Source of the DNA: Venturia oleaginea
Lineage: Eukaryota > Ascomycota > Dothideomycetes > Venturiales > Venturiaceae
Reading direction: 5' to 3'
Assembly: GCA_013176395.1 (NCBI GenBank)
Contig: JABMLP010000003.1
Coordinates: forward strand, 372,001-436,000
DNA: 64,000 nt
Shown in pieces: positions 1 through 10,531 of this stretch. The translations under genes and the position numbers were made by a program. Each line of letters begins with the position of its first letter. The stretch's first letter is position 1. The notes beneath the pieces are model-generated. The model saw only the letters and a program-made list of their open reading frames with translations. It made no database searches and had not been told where the DNA came from.

Positions 1-445
1 GCATCTTGTTGAATAGTATGGCTATGGCGAAGGTATTCCTGTCGGGGCTTGCATGAACTTGGAGGCAAGTTGACTGCCTAGAAATGCTGTGGCTCGCAAA
101 GCTCTATGTTGCCGATCATGAAGACTCTATCTCACTTCCTTCATATGCTTGTTCGACAGACACCGAGGCATGACAAAGGCTTTTTAATAATAGGCGTCTA
201 TTCAACTAACAGAGAACGAATTACGTTGTAAAATTACGTTGTAAAAGACTCTTGGACGAGGTAGATAGCCCGAGTATGTTCAGCGGACATGAGATACCGT
301 TCATTATGTGAATAGCGCGGCTAACGCTTCTCGCTGAGAATTCTGGAGTGAGGATCGAGCATTCTTACCACTTAGGTTCGATTGTTGCCAGTAAAACAAT
401 ATCTTCTCTCAACGATTGAGCACGGATAGGTACCTGATGCTCTTT
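1..445. other. intergenic, 3' of RRP4
   Basis: I see no gene, RNA or repeat that I can support here. The stretch lies downstream of the RRP4 stop codon and should hold its 3' untranslated region. A short direct duplication (ttacgttgtaaaa) occurs near 223-245. Confidence 0.5.
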
Positions 446-1542
446 TCAACCGTCAAACGCAGCCTCGACAACTCTTCTGCCCTTCTCACCACCCAAGTAC
501 TCTCCAGACCCATCCATATCGTCGTCCATCTCTAGACATGCCTCGTAAGCCTTCACGACCATCTCTTCGTCCACTCTCTTTCCAGCCTCGACCAAAGCTC
601 GTATACAACCTGCCACTCTCGCAATCTCCATCCTCGTCTCGACACTGATGTCCTCGTTCTGACTAGAATACACATCCTGACTGACCGTCTCTTCAATCCG
701 CGTGATGCTCACCTCTTGCTCGCGCTCCACATGCTTCGCGATCCAAATAAACCCGTTCACTCCCAAAATCACATCAATCTCACCTCCACCACGCCCAGTC
801 GTCAACGTGAAGACCTGTCTCCTACTCCTCGCAATCCCACCCTTTCGCGCCAATCCACCCCCTCCAGCTCCTGAAACAGACATGAAGAATCCATTCCTCA
901 ATTTTCCATACTTTGTACTCCTCGTATGCAAAGTAGCTTGTCCACTCTCATAAACACTCTGCACTTCTGCGACAAGCAAATCTCCCTCGGTGAAGAAATT
1001 CCTGATATTCAATTCATCCACCGCAGTTCGACGTCTGAGAATCCCACCAGGTAAATTGATTCCAGAAAGTGGTAGAGAGGCAAGAAGTGGTGCCGCGACT
1101 TCAACGCGCCATCGTCGTTGCTGAACTTCTATTATACGACCAATGACTAGATCCCCGATTTCTGGTGTATATCTTGCGCGGAGAGGGATGACGGAGAGGA
1201 GTTTGTTGGTTTTGAGAATCGTTCCGGAGACGGAGCTGTGAATTGCGGTTGAGTCTTGTGGGTGGTATGTTCCATGTCCTCTAGAAAAGCTTGTCAGAGA
1301 AATGTGATCATGTACTATGGGAGCCAATTATACCTCATCCATTGTGCATCGTCTGTGATCAGTTCTCCTGGAGTTACAATGTATTTCTTGGACACCCGCA
1401 GGCGTTTTGCGCTTCTATTTGCGCCCTCCATATCAATGTCACCCTCCAAGTCGAGGTCGGAATCGCTGTCTTCATCATCCTCAGATTTGTTATCGTAGGC
1501 GTTTGGGGGCGGAGGCGCAGGGGGTGATATAGTTATAGGCAT
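446..1542 (-). CDS. RRP4: exosome complex component Rrp4 (S1/KH RNA-binding cap subunit)
   Basis: Rrp4 is a cap subunit of the RNA exosome, which trims 5.8S rRNA and degrades RNA 3'-5' in nucleus and cytoplasm. Two exons are visible, 1542-1334 and 1280-446, separated by a 53-base intron with a GTATAA donor and a CTAG acceptor. Splicing rebuilds the family motif VTPGELI..DAQWMRGHGTY, and the product is 347 residues, close to the usual length. The N-terminal 50 residues are acidic. An S1-like beta barrel follows ([20 protein letters not shown]), then a KH-like segment around [11 protein letters not shown]. The ATG at 1542 is the first in frame. Wobble bases are C-rich near the 5' end of exon 2 and G-rich at the 3' end. 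Family assignment is by recognition of conserved blocks. Confidence 0.93.
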
Positions 1543-2004
1543 CTTGAACGTGTGCGATTGGGCTGCGGAGAAGAGTGGTGGGGGAGTTGTTGTTCTAGTT
1601 ATGACTATTTTGAGGTATGGATGAGTAGATTCAAATTCCTAGCAGTGACATAATTTCAGGGCTACACAATTTCTTACTCGTACATTGAATCATTTCCAGG
1701 ATCACTGCATCCACAATAAGATCAGGCATATTGTTTTTGATGGTGATAGAATCTATGAGCATTGAGCCTTCATGGGTAATAAGCCATATCAGCTCACGAG
1801 CAACCTTCCAAGTCATTATATTTGGGACATTTGGAAACACTATTTCCCATCACCCAAAGCCAAACCCTCAAACTCCAAGTCCATGACGAAAGCAAAAGAA
1901 GTAAGGATAGCGGGATAGTAACCATATACAATCTCAACATGCAAAACTAAAACTTACTCTTCCCAAAATCCAAACAGAAACACGGCGATGTCCTTTACCA
2001 CTGT
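1543..2004. other. intergenic between RRP4 and the SH3 gene
   Basis: Probable promoter of RRP4 together with the 3' region of the SH3-domain gene. A 69-codon minus-strand frame at 1631-1840 has no recognisable domain and no support, so I do not call it. Confidence 0.5.
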
Positions 2005-2737
2005 TCAAAAGATCGAGTTTACAATGTTGGAACCAATAGTCGCACCAGCACCAAAAACAGCAGCATTTCCAAGTTTCTTGCCAAACTTCTTGCCCATCTC
2101 TTGTCCCTTTCCAGCCTTGCTAGGTTCAGCAGCCCCGTTAGAGACATCCAAGGGCATATTACCGTAGTTTGTAGGTGCTGGTGGTTCGGTAATCTTTTCC
2201 TCGATCTTCACATAGTTGCGAGGGAAGATGCCCTCTTGCTTGGTACGCTCGTTGCGGCCTTTCCACCACTCTGCGTTCATGTATTCGGTAACCGCCACAC
2301 GGTCGTTGGCTTGAAGGGCCAAATCACCTGGATCACTGGCATTGTATGCGTACAGAGCGGTTGCATAGGTCAATGGAGGAGCAGTTGGCGGCGCAGGGGC
2401 AACTGGGTAGGCTGGGGGAGCGGGGCTTGGGTTCGAGGTGTTGCCATAGAAGCTGGCCTTTTCGTTAAGAGTCTCATTTTGTCGTCCATTTCCGTTCACA
2501 TTGAGGTTGTTCATGGCGGCAACGGGCGCAGGGCTGGCGTTTCGGGTGCTGCCCCGACCGGTAGCGGTCTCTGATGGAAGTTGATTCAGGATGGTGGACA
2601 GCTGTGCGGGTGTAATGAGATCGTTGTCCGCGAGAAATTCGAGTTCCTGTGACCGAAAGGTCAGTGAATGCTCATCATAGGCAACGCCTAGGGGTAGCAC
2701 ATACGGCTTTGATCGTGCGAACCGACCGATTGGCCAT
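2005..2737 (-). CDS. SH3-domain protein of the Lsb1/Pin3 type
   Basis: Proteins of this family bind Las17/WASP-type actin regulators through an SH3 domain and act in cortical actin and endocytosis. Exon 1 is 2737-2705 (MANRSVRTIKA) and exon 2 is 2646-2005, with a 58-base intron (GTATGT...TCACAG). Splicing joins the start to ELEFLADNDLITPAQLSTIL, the N-terminal helical module typical of fungal Lsb1 homologues. The SH3 domain lies around residues 105-165, with ALYAYNA, EWWKGR and GIFPRNYVKI visible. The region before it is Pro/Ala-rich. The C terminus is Gly/Lys-rich and ends in a glycine-zipper-like stretch (GAGATIGSNIVNSIF). An in-frame ATG seven codons upstream at 2758 is a possible alternative start. 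Predicted length is 224 residues. Confidence 0.88.
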
Positions 2738-2758
2738 GGCGACCGTGTACATCTCCAT

Positions 2759-3370
2759 ATTGAGGGACTGTGAGAGATTTCTGACTGAATAGAGGATGAT
2801 TCTCTCGGGCGAGGTAGGTGGGTGGTTGTTGTTGAACGAGGATGATGTTGGTTTGTGTTTGTAGGAGGTACCTCCTAAGGCGATCGTCTCAGCTGCTTGC
2901 CCTTTTACACAGCCCCAATCGCAAAGGATCCAGATTTCATTCAGATTTCAGCCCAGGCTTTAGTGAGCCTCTGAATCATACCATCCATGGACCTTTTTTT
3001 GAAGATCAGGAATTCAACAATCCTTAACTCTTGGTATATTTGTTCATGCGGGCATCCGTTCCGTCGAGAATGTGGTTGTATGCGGAAGAGGCTGACTTCT
3101 GGCTGAGCAAGGACCAATTGGGTGAGGCGAGGCTATCCCGAATGCTAAAATTAGAATCAACTTTTGGCTGTAGAAAAGGCTGCTGGTGCTCGCCATTAAC
3201 ACGAAAGAAGACTGCAAGTAGAACAGTTTTTCGAGTGATTCATTGAGAGTTTTTATCCTTTACAACGAGAGGTAATCCCCTCGGATCAATAATCTATGTC
3301 ATATCAGCATTTGAGTGTAGACATCGTCCTGAACACCATGCTCCTATATAAAATGTCTCTCGCGAGACGT
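2759..3370. other. intergenic
   Basis: This holds the promoter of the SH3 gene (a pyrimidine-rich tract when read on its coding strand) and sequence downstream of DGK1. Small plus-strand frames at 2842-3246 show no conserved motif, and I see no gene. Confidence 0.45.
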
Positions 3371-4600
3371 CTATCCAAAGACCTTGAGGAAGCCCATTAG
3401 CCCAGCACCACATAACACGGGTATCGTAAGATTATCATCCCAGCCAAATAAATCTACAGCTTCGCTCGCACAAGCAATCAAACCAGTGACCAAACTCATA
3501 ACTCCCAGCGCAAGATTTCCTGTAATCGTCCCCTGACCGCCTTTCCATCCCAGTAGACCTTTTACCTGGGACGGCAAGGAAAGTCGTCCCTGAAATGCAA
3601 AGACCTGTTCCTCAGTAATCGCATATCCATATGGTGCTCCCCATTTGGGTGCAATATATCCCCAGAAAAGCACTGCCGTGGAGATTCCGACGACCATAGC
3701 TGCCAATGTGCCAGCCACACTCTTTCCCTTTCTGATCATGGGCGTGTATCGTCCCCAAAGTCTTCCGAAAGTAGACGCAGCAGTGTCACACCAACTGAGT
3801 AGAAGCACACTCATGACTCCCACATCTTTCGGACAGTACCGGAGAACAGCCCATGCTCCCAAGAGGTACCAAATCACTCCGTTATAGCCGTCCACTTCAC
3901 TTTCCCGCATTAACGCGCCGTTTATGCGAATATAGAAGCGATTAAATGGCTCGTGGTTGTGGCGTACGATGTCCGCCGTGGCAATGGGTATCAAGGCTGC
4001 GAGGAGGACTGGGTGGATTTGCGATGCCTCTGCTCCTTTTATGTACAGGTAGGAGGTCAAGAAGCCAATGGACACATGCAAAACCTTTCGCGGGATTTCA
4101 TGCCGATGGATCTGGAACATAATTAAAATCACATAACTAAAGCAAAAGACCCGAGCAAAACATACAAATGATCTGAATTTTGAATGTATTGGTATCAATC
4201 CGGAAGGGCTAGGGCTACGGCTTATTTCTCGCCAGTATTTATGGCCAGCACTTAGTTCCGGTGGTTGCAAATGGCCATTCGTTGCGCCATTCGATTTAGG
4301 TGCATCTGATTTCCTCTTCGAAGCTTTGGAATCCGGCACAGTTGTAGTACTTCCAGAATTCAGAGGCAGCACACCATTCTTCTCCAGCAATGGGCTTCTA
4401 CTCCTTGTCCGTGCTCTTTTCTCTGTATCTGAACTGGACCCATCAGAGCTGTCTTGAGCGACAACTGGCGAAGTAACGTTGCCGGCACGAGTCGCCGAAC
4501 GAAGTGTTCTTCCAAAGTATTCGTCTCTGGGAGCACTCTCCATTGGCGAGGGCGAGATGACGTCTGGTGTCGTTGGTATGGGGTTTCGTCGCAAAGACAT
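3371..4600 (-). CDS. DGK1: CTP-dependent diacylglycerol kinase (Dgk1/Hsd1 type), ER/nuclear membrane
   Basis: Dgk1-type enzymes use CTP to phosphorylate diacylglycerol to phosphatidate at the ER and nuclear envelope. The C-terminal 250 residues show the membrane CTP-transferase fold: EIPRKVLHVSIGFLTSYLY, then several hydrophobic helices, then the conserved RKGKSVAGTLAA block and a C-terminal membrane segment. The N-terminal 130 residues are Ser/Arg-rich and probably cytosolic. A 54-base segment at 4165-4112 has a perfect GTATGT donor and TTCCAG acceptor but stays in frame without a stop; I treat it as an intron (exons 4600-4112 minus that segment, then 4111-3371). I chose the ATG at 4600 (MSLRRNPIP); an in-frame start at 4831 would add 77 residues of unlikely composition. 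The gene is divergent from SPB4. Confidence 0.85.
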   Translation of the reverse strand: MSLRRNPIPTTPDVISPSPMESAPRDEYFGRTLRSATRAGNVTSPVVAQDSSDGSSSDTEKRARTRSRSPLLEKNGVLPLNSGSTTTVPDSKASKRKSDAPKSNGATNGHLQPPELSAGHKYWREISRSPSPSGLIPIHSKFRSFVCFARVFCFSYVILIMFQIHRHEIPRKVLHVSIGFLTSYLYIKGAEASQIHPVLLAALIPIATADIVRHNHEPFNRFYIRINGALMRESEVDGYNGVIWYLLGAWAVLRYCPKDVGVMSVLLLSWCDTAASTFGRLWGRYTPMIRKGKSVAGTLAAMVVGISTAVLFWGYIAPKWGAPYGYAITEEQVFAFQGRLSLPSQVKGLLGWKGGQGTITGNLALGVMSLVTGLIACASEAVDLFGWDDNLTIPVLCGAGLMGFLKVFG

Positions 4601-5073
4601 GATGAAGAAGCTGCAGGTCGGAATCTCAGGAAGACAGGGAGAGTGGATGAGGCCGCAGACAGTCCGTTTGATCGAGTTGATGGTTGGAGAGGAGGCTAGC
4701 AAGAGGGGGGCTAGGCTTGTGGGTTCTGGCAGTCCGGAAGGGCGTCCTTTGCGTATTACGACGGATGGAGGTGTGGTGCCTGCAGTTGCTTCAGGGCTCG
4801 GCTGGGCATGGTGTTTCTTAAGAGAGGCCACACTTGCGATGGCAGTAGTTAGCGGAAAGTCCGGAATCAGTGCGAAAGGGCACGAGGTCTACCCAACTTA
4901 GCCTCGATGATGTGGGTATCTCGTGGGCGAGGGCGAGGGTCCAAACAACCTGGAACGGGAACTCTGTTCCGTTGCCGATTATTCTAAACTTTTTCTGAAC
5001 TGCGAAACCACTCCACCCCATATTACCACAACTCTACAATCAAGTGCTGAGAGTAGATCCTTTAAACAACACC

Positions 5074-7015
5074 ATGGCTCCTGTTGAACACAGACAGGTC
5101 ACAAGAGAATGGGATCAGTTCGATCCGCCACTTTCAGACTGGTTGCTCGAAGCAATAGCGAGCAATGGATACGAGAAAGCCACTCCTGTGCAAGCCAATG
5201 TCGTGCCTCTTTTCGCCAAGAACAAGGACGTAGTGGTACTGAATTAATTCTCACCACTCGTTTAAACCAGCTGATGAAATTATAGGTAGAGGCAGTCACT
5301 GGTTCTGGCAAGACTCTAGCATTTCTGCTACCCATAGTAGAAAAGCTCCTGAAATTGCAAGATCCTATCAAAAAGCATCATATCGGAGCCATCGTAATAT
5401 CTCCCACTCGGTATGATTATCCCATGTTGACAAGTCTACATGCAAATACTTATTCGAGACCAGAGAATTGGCTCAGCAAATACACGCAGTCTTGATATCG
5501 CTCCTCAAATTTCACCCAGCTTCGGCCGATGCAATGAAACCTCCAGATGAAGTAGTAGACGCTTCGGTGAAACCGAAGCACTCAAAGGCCTTGAAGATTG
5601 TTCCTCAGTTGCTATTCGGAGGCACTCGAACGCCAGCCCAGGATCTCAGCGCCTTTCTCAAACAATCACCAAACGTCCTCATCGCCACACCCGGTAGACT
5701 TGTAGAGCTTCTGCGATCGCCTCACGTCCATTGCTCACTTTCTTTTGAAGTCCTGGTCCTCGATGAGGCAGACCGGCTGCTCGATCTCGGGTTCAAAGAT
5801 GATCTAGGCAATATCCTTCAACGACTACCGAAACAGCGTCGAACAGGGCTCTTCAGTGCAAGTATGAGCGAAGCTGTCGAGCAACTTGTTCGAGTTGGGC
5901 TTCGTAATCCTGTCCGCATTAATGTCAAAGTAAAAGGCGACCAAAAGACTCCTATCAGCCTGCAAATGACATATATGGTTACGCCTCCGACGCACAAGCT
6001 ACCTGCACTCTCAGCACTATTGGAGTCATTTGCCCCGCAAAAATGTATTGTCTTTGTGACGACAGGTGCGGCGGTGGACTATCTACAGCATATACTACGC
6101 CTCCTCCTTCCTGGCCACTCTGTTGTCCCACTCTCTGGAAAACATGAGCAGCATGTGCGTGCAAAAAACTATGAAAAGTTTACCGATTCCACTATCCCCT
6201 CTGTTCTTCTTACCACCGAAGTCGCCGCTCGGGGATTGGATATCGCAAGCGTGGATCTGATTGTTCAACTGGACCCCCCAACGGATCCGAAAAACTTCCT
6301 TCATCGCTGCGGTCGTGCTGGAAGGGCTGGCAGGAAAGGACTTGCAGTCATCATGTTGACCCCTGGGCGCGAAGAGGATTACATTGAGTTTTTGAGGGTA
6401 CGCAGGACACCAGTCTTGATGCTGACCGAACCCAAAATTACAATCAGCGATGATGAGGCTCAAGATATAACGGACAGGATCCGCGAGCTCGTGCTCCAGG
6501 ACAGGGCTATGCATGTGCTGGCACAACGTGCTCTCCCTAGTTGGGTGCGAGCTTACAGCAAGCACGTAGCTTCAAGTATCTTTCGAGTCGCAGATTTACA
6601 ATGGGACCAATTGGGGCACGCCTGGGGCCTACTCAAATTGCCTTCAATGCCGGAATTGAAGAAATGGGACGGCGACCGGAAATTGGGACTCAAGATTGAT
6701 TTCGAGAACTACCACTACAAGGATAAACAACGCGAGAAACACAGGATCGAAGAAGAGCTAAAGAAGGCAACAGAAGAGCCCGTTGTGAAGAAAGCATACA
6801 AGAAAGAAAAGGGCAATGCATGGAGTCAAAAGGTGGACCAGAAGGAAGTTCGAGACGAGAGGCGAGAAAAGAGGGCATTCAAGAGAGATGCAGAGCGGAG
6901 AAAGAAGATGACTCCCGAGGAACTCGAGGAGCAGAAGCGTTTGGATTCCAATATTGCAGCAGTACGGAAGAGTGTTGCTCAAGTGGAGGAAGAGTTCACC
7001 GGATTTGACGATTGA
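5074..7015 (+). CDS. SPB4: ATP-dependent rRNA helicase Spb4 (DEAD box, 60S biogenesis)
   Basis: Spb4 is a nucleolar DEAD-box helicase needed for late 27S pre-rRNA processing in 60S assembly. Exons are 5074-5235, 5286-5410 and 5464-7015; both introns are about 50 bases (GTACTG...TATAG and GTATGA...ACCAG). Helicase motifs read in order: Q motif near the N terminus ([13 protein letters not shown]), motif I AVTGSGKT, Ia SPTRELA, Ib TPGRL, motif [15 protein letters not shown], motif III SAS, then [16 protein letters not shown] and [13 protein letters not shown]. The C-terminal extension ([22 protein letters not shown]) and the Lys/Glu-rich coiled-coil tail are diagnostic of Spb4 rather than other DEAD proteins. 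Predicted length is 612 residues. The helicase core is split between exons at motif I and at motif Ia. Confidence 0.95.
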
Positions 7016-7569
7016 TCAATCAGTTATTTGGAAACCGTGTTTGAACGGAGCATTCAAAAAGATAAGATCAACCCCAATACTTCCCCGCTGGAGCCATCAT
7101 GTCCACAGGGCGACCGTGATGGAGCCATCAGTAGATCAGATCATACCTGGCTGTGAGTCGTGTTTCTCTGCCTACCTTAGAATGCACTCAGCCGCGTAGA
7201 CCGGGAACGTGCTGACCGTAAACAGGGCTACTTCTATTACACAGATATGTTCATGTCTGGTTTCGTAAAGGCACGATCTCGAAGAAAGACGAGCCACCTA
7301 TTGCAACCATCCCAAAGTTCTGGGACGCTTTTGTGCCATCAAGTTACCAGGAGATTCTCGTGTGTTGTAAAATGACTCTCCATTTGCCGGACACAACGTG
7401 TTGTTTACGTGACTTGCCTATGACAACAAACACCAAGGGCTAAGAAAATCTTCGACTAACTTGAAGCCAAGTCACACACAAACAACTACCAATTCGCGCA
7501 AATTCGGATTCATCCAATATTCTACACACCACTCCTACTTGTCGCCAACTATCAATCCCAGCAGACACG
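7016..7569. other. intergenic
   Basis: 3' region of SPB4 and promoter of the next gene. A plus-strand stretch near 7255-7350 reads as a coherent peptide (FRKGTISKKDEPPIATIPKF) but has no start, flanking exon or recognised homology, so I do not call a gene. Confidence 0.4.
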
Positions 7570-8969
7570 ATGGCTGACCAAAGCCCCAGCAAGTTGTCAC
7601 CAACCGCCGGCACATTCTTGCCTGGAGCTGTCCAGACACCGTCAATCAACGAGAATGGCGAGCTCGAATTCACGCGCTCCGAGTTCACGTCACAAAATTA
7701 CGAAATCTCGAGCGTCCGCAGCATCTACGGCGAGAACTTTGACGAGAACTACGCGCATAATTATGGAGAAAGCAATTATGGCGACAACTATCGCGTCGAA
7801 AACCAGTACGAGAACGTTCAATATGGAAACCAGTACAATCCCGAGTACAACAACCATGGTGGCTATATGTACGGCGACAATGACCGCAATTATGGTCCTC
7901 AAGGATATGGCAGTGATTTCAAGACCAAAGGCTACCAGGGCAAGAACAAGAACTTCAAGAACAAGCCACAGTACAGCAGCCAGTCCGCACCATACTACCC
8001 GGGCGACGAACATCACGCGTTACACTACATGGGTGGCGAACAGCCGTACTACATGAGCGAGCAGGCACCGTATCCAGCCATGTGTGAATACAAGCGAAAG
8101 GCTCTGGCAGATGGAATGTCACTCATTTGTGTTGGTTGTGGTGCCTTCGGTAAAGATCTGAAGAATGGGTTCAAGGGCCACAATTGGACCTCGATCAACA
8201 ATGTGGACTACTCAGGCTACCTCAATGCTCCTATCTGCCCTCATGGGAACGCACCCAAGAAGTACCATGGTGGCGATCGTCAGATGGGAAAGAGGTAAGG
8301 GTTACCCGGATCTCTTGTATCTGAATGAAAGCTGACCTCATTTTAGCTTCGTGCGGTCTGAAGGTCACGTCAAGAAACAGTGAGATAAACCCCAAATTTC
8401 CTGCATTATTGGTGATACTAGAGTACTAACAAGCACCCAGGCCCGCTCGCTCCAACAAGTCCAACAACGCCTCGAAGGAAGATCATGACACGCAGACTTC
8501 CCCAACCAACGTCAACGATCGCGATAATGAGACCCAGACCGAGCAAGCCAAGCTCAATGATCGCGACAACGGGACCCAAACCTCTCCCACCAAAGAGAGC
8601 CACGAGACCCAGACTTCACCAGCCAAAGAGAACCACAAGGGCCAGACTGCATCAGTCACTTCAGCAGAGACGAAGCCAAAGTCCCGTCCCAACTCACTCA
8701 TGATCTCAGGCTGGTCCGCCACCATCCCTCTCCAGCTCCAAACTGTCATTGACAACGTCCCTGCCTTGTACAACGATGGAACTTACAACACTCACGACCG
8801 CATTAAGTCCACCATCGACATGTTCGAGAAGTTTGCCCAGGAGTATGTGACCGTGCTCGAGGAGAACAAAGCGTTGAAGAGCCAGGCGAAGAGTGTCTCT
8901 GTAGAGCCTAAGAAGGACGAGGAGCTGGAGAAAAAGATGGAGGAGATGGGTGTTGGTAAGGAGAAATAG
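7570..8969 (+). CDS. unknown protein: Tyr/Asn-rich N terminus, Cys/His cluster, TQT array, coiled coil
   Basis: I do not recognise the family. Exons are 7570-8294, 8347-8379 (33 bases) and 8441-8969, with introns of 52 and 61 bases; intron 2 has a perfect TACTAAC branch site. The spliced frame gives 428 residues. Residues about 45-125 are low-complexity, rich in Tyr, Asn and Gly (repeated YGxNY/YGDN), prion-like in composition. Next comes a compact segment with CVGC and CPH about 30 residues apart, which could bind a metal. Exon 3 encodes five TQT or GQT motifs at regular spacing (14, 14, 11, 11 residues) in a Ser/Asp/Asn-rich linker, the pattern of dynein light chain (LC8) binding sites. The last 60 residues are a Lys/Glu-rich probable coiled coil. 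LC8 binding and self-association are inference only. Confidence 0.75.
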
Positions 8970-9444
8970 GTGACGAGACGCCTGGTGTGTGAATGTGAGG
9001 AAAGTGAGTGAGATTTGTTGGAGTACCAGTTTGGTTGGCGTTTGTATATCACTGCCGTGGCGTTTCTTTACGCTTGTATGTGCACTCGGCCTTGACGGAC
9101 GCTGTCCGTACCACTGAAGAGGATGTGACTTTTCAACGAAAAGCAAAGGAGGCGCAACGGATTTTGGTAATGTTTTGGTGGCAGGAAGGCGTTAGTAATG
9201 TTTCAAGATGAAGTTTCCAATCCGGTTCAATGTAATGTATGCTTATCAACTGCATCTCCCATACTCACGCAGCATTCTCAAATACTTCTGTTTGAGATAC
9301 CATAACTCCCACATGCAACATCCTCTTCAAGTCAGCCTCACTCACGCACCAAAAAGCCTCGCGTCAAATCCCACACCTAAGAATCCACCACCCCATCCTA
9401 TCCTATCCTATCTTACAACCCCATTCCCACCATTCCCACCCCAC
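8970..9444. other. intergenic, convergent gene ends
   Basis: Region between two converging genes. It holds probable 3' untranslated sequence and a C-rich stretch from about 9370 that leads into the 3' end of the next minus-strand gene. I see no separate gene. Confidence 0.45.
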
Positions 9445-10038
9445 CTAATCTCCCTCCCTCTCCCTCGCCGAACTCCCCAAAACACTCCTCCAAAACGTCC
9501 TCCCACTTACCGTCATCTCCGTACTCGGCACCCCACCCCACGTCCTCGCCCGATCATCCACCTTCAACCCCTCTTTCATCACTTCACCCAGTAACGTCGA
9601 TCTCGATCGCACCTCTCCCTCATCCTCCCCTTTCTTGTTTTGTGACTGAGATTGAGGCAATGAACAAGATTTGATGCGTCGAGCTGGGTCGGGTTTGTGC
9701 ATGTTGTTTTCTCCATCTACTGCTATGGGGGCTGGTGCTGTTGTTTGAGTTTCTCCTGCGGTATTCTGGGTGTCCTGGGTGATTTGAGTAGACGCAGACG
9801 CAGACATAGACATCGACTCCGATTGCGTCCGTCTTCTTTCAGCACTGACTCCGGCATTAAACGGTTTCGAGAAATTCCGATGCTTAGGTATGACGAAGTT
9901 TTCTGGCGAGGAGGAAGCTCCTTTAGATTGAGGACTTCCCAGATTCAGAGTGCCTCTTTGCATCTCTGGCTGCGCTGAGCGAAGTGGTTGTGAAGCGGAC
10001 CGCTTGATGAAGTCGGGACTGACCACGCCTAGGACCAT
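9445..10038 (-). CDS. hypothetical Ser/Thr-rich protein
   Basis: Single-exon frame of 197 residues from an ATG at 10038. No domain is recognised. It is Ser, Thr, Gln and Arg-rich and probably disordered. It contains an N-terminal PDFIKRSASQPLRSAQP block, a stretch of alternating Met/Ser/Ala (SMSMSASAST), and a Gln/Thr-rich segment (TQITQDTQNT, ETQTT) that resembles the TQT motifs of the converging neighbour. The C terminus is basic (TFWRSVLGSSAREREGD). Long uninterrupted frame and codon-like composition support a real gene, but no homologous family can be named. Confidence 0.55.
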   Translation of the reverse strand: MVLGVVSPDFIKRSASQPLRSAQPEMQRGTLNLGSPQSKGASSSPENFVIPKHRNFSKPFNAGVSAERRRTQSESMSMSASASTQITQDTQNTAGETQTTAPAPIAVDGENNMHKPDPARRIKSCSLPQSQSQNKKGEDEGEVRSRSTLLGEVMKEGLKVDDRARTWGGVPSTEMTVSGRTFWRSVLGSSAREREGD

Positions 10039-10531
10039 GATTGATGTTGTGATGTTTGTGAAATCGTAGGCGCTCCTTCTAGATGGTTTACGTGAATGGT
10101 TCTCTTGACGTCGATTGTAAAGGTTGGTTGGAAGTGAAGGAGGCTGTGAGTGATGGTGAGTTGAGGCTTGGTTTGTCCCGAGCCGCGATCAATGATGAGT
10201 GAATGAGACAAGTTTCCCAAGAGCTCATGGCTATGAGACTGTTCAGTTGTGCTGCCGAGCCATCGAGGTATCAGATCTCAGGGTTATGTGCAACTTTGTG
10301 TTACTCAGCCCAGAGCGCGTACGTTAATTTGACGATTGAGCAAAATGCATTGTCAAACGACTACCTGCGTTAAAATCTAAATACCTACCAATAGATCCTG
10401 CCTCATGCCCAACTCTTGCGGGCCAAATTCATGACCCAAAATTACCTCTTCCCTAAACAGAGTCTTGTACAGCCTCGCTTGAACGCCGTGCCCGAGTAAG
10501 CCACTCCGTTGTCAAACGATTTGCGCTGTGC
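10039..10531. other. intergenic
   Basis: Promoter region of the preceding minus-strand gene and 3' region of the TLC-domain gene. I see no coding or RNA feature. Confidence 0.45.

Noticed and set aside
7255..7350. Coherent-looking peptide frame FRKGTISKKDEPPIATIPKF
   Set aside because: No start, no splice partner and no recognised family; too short to support.
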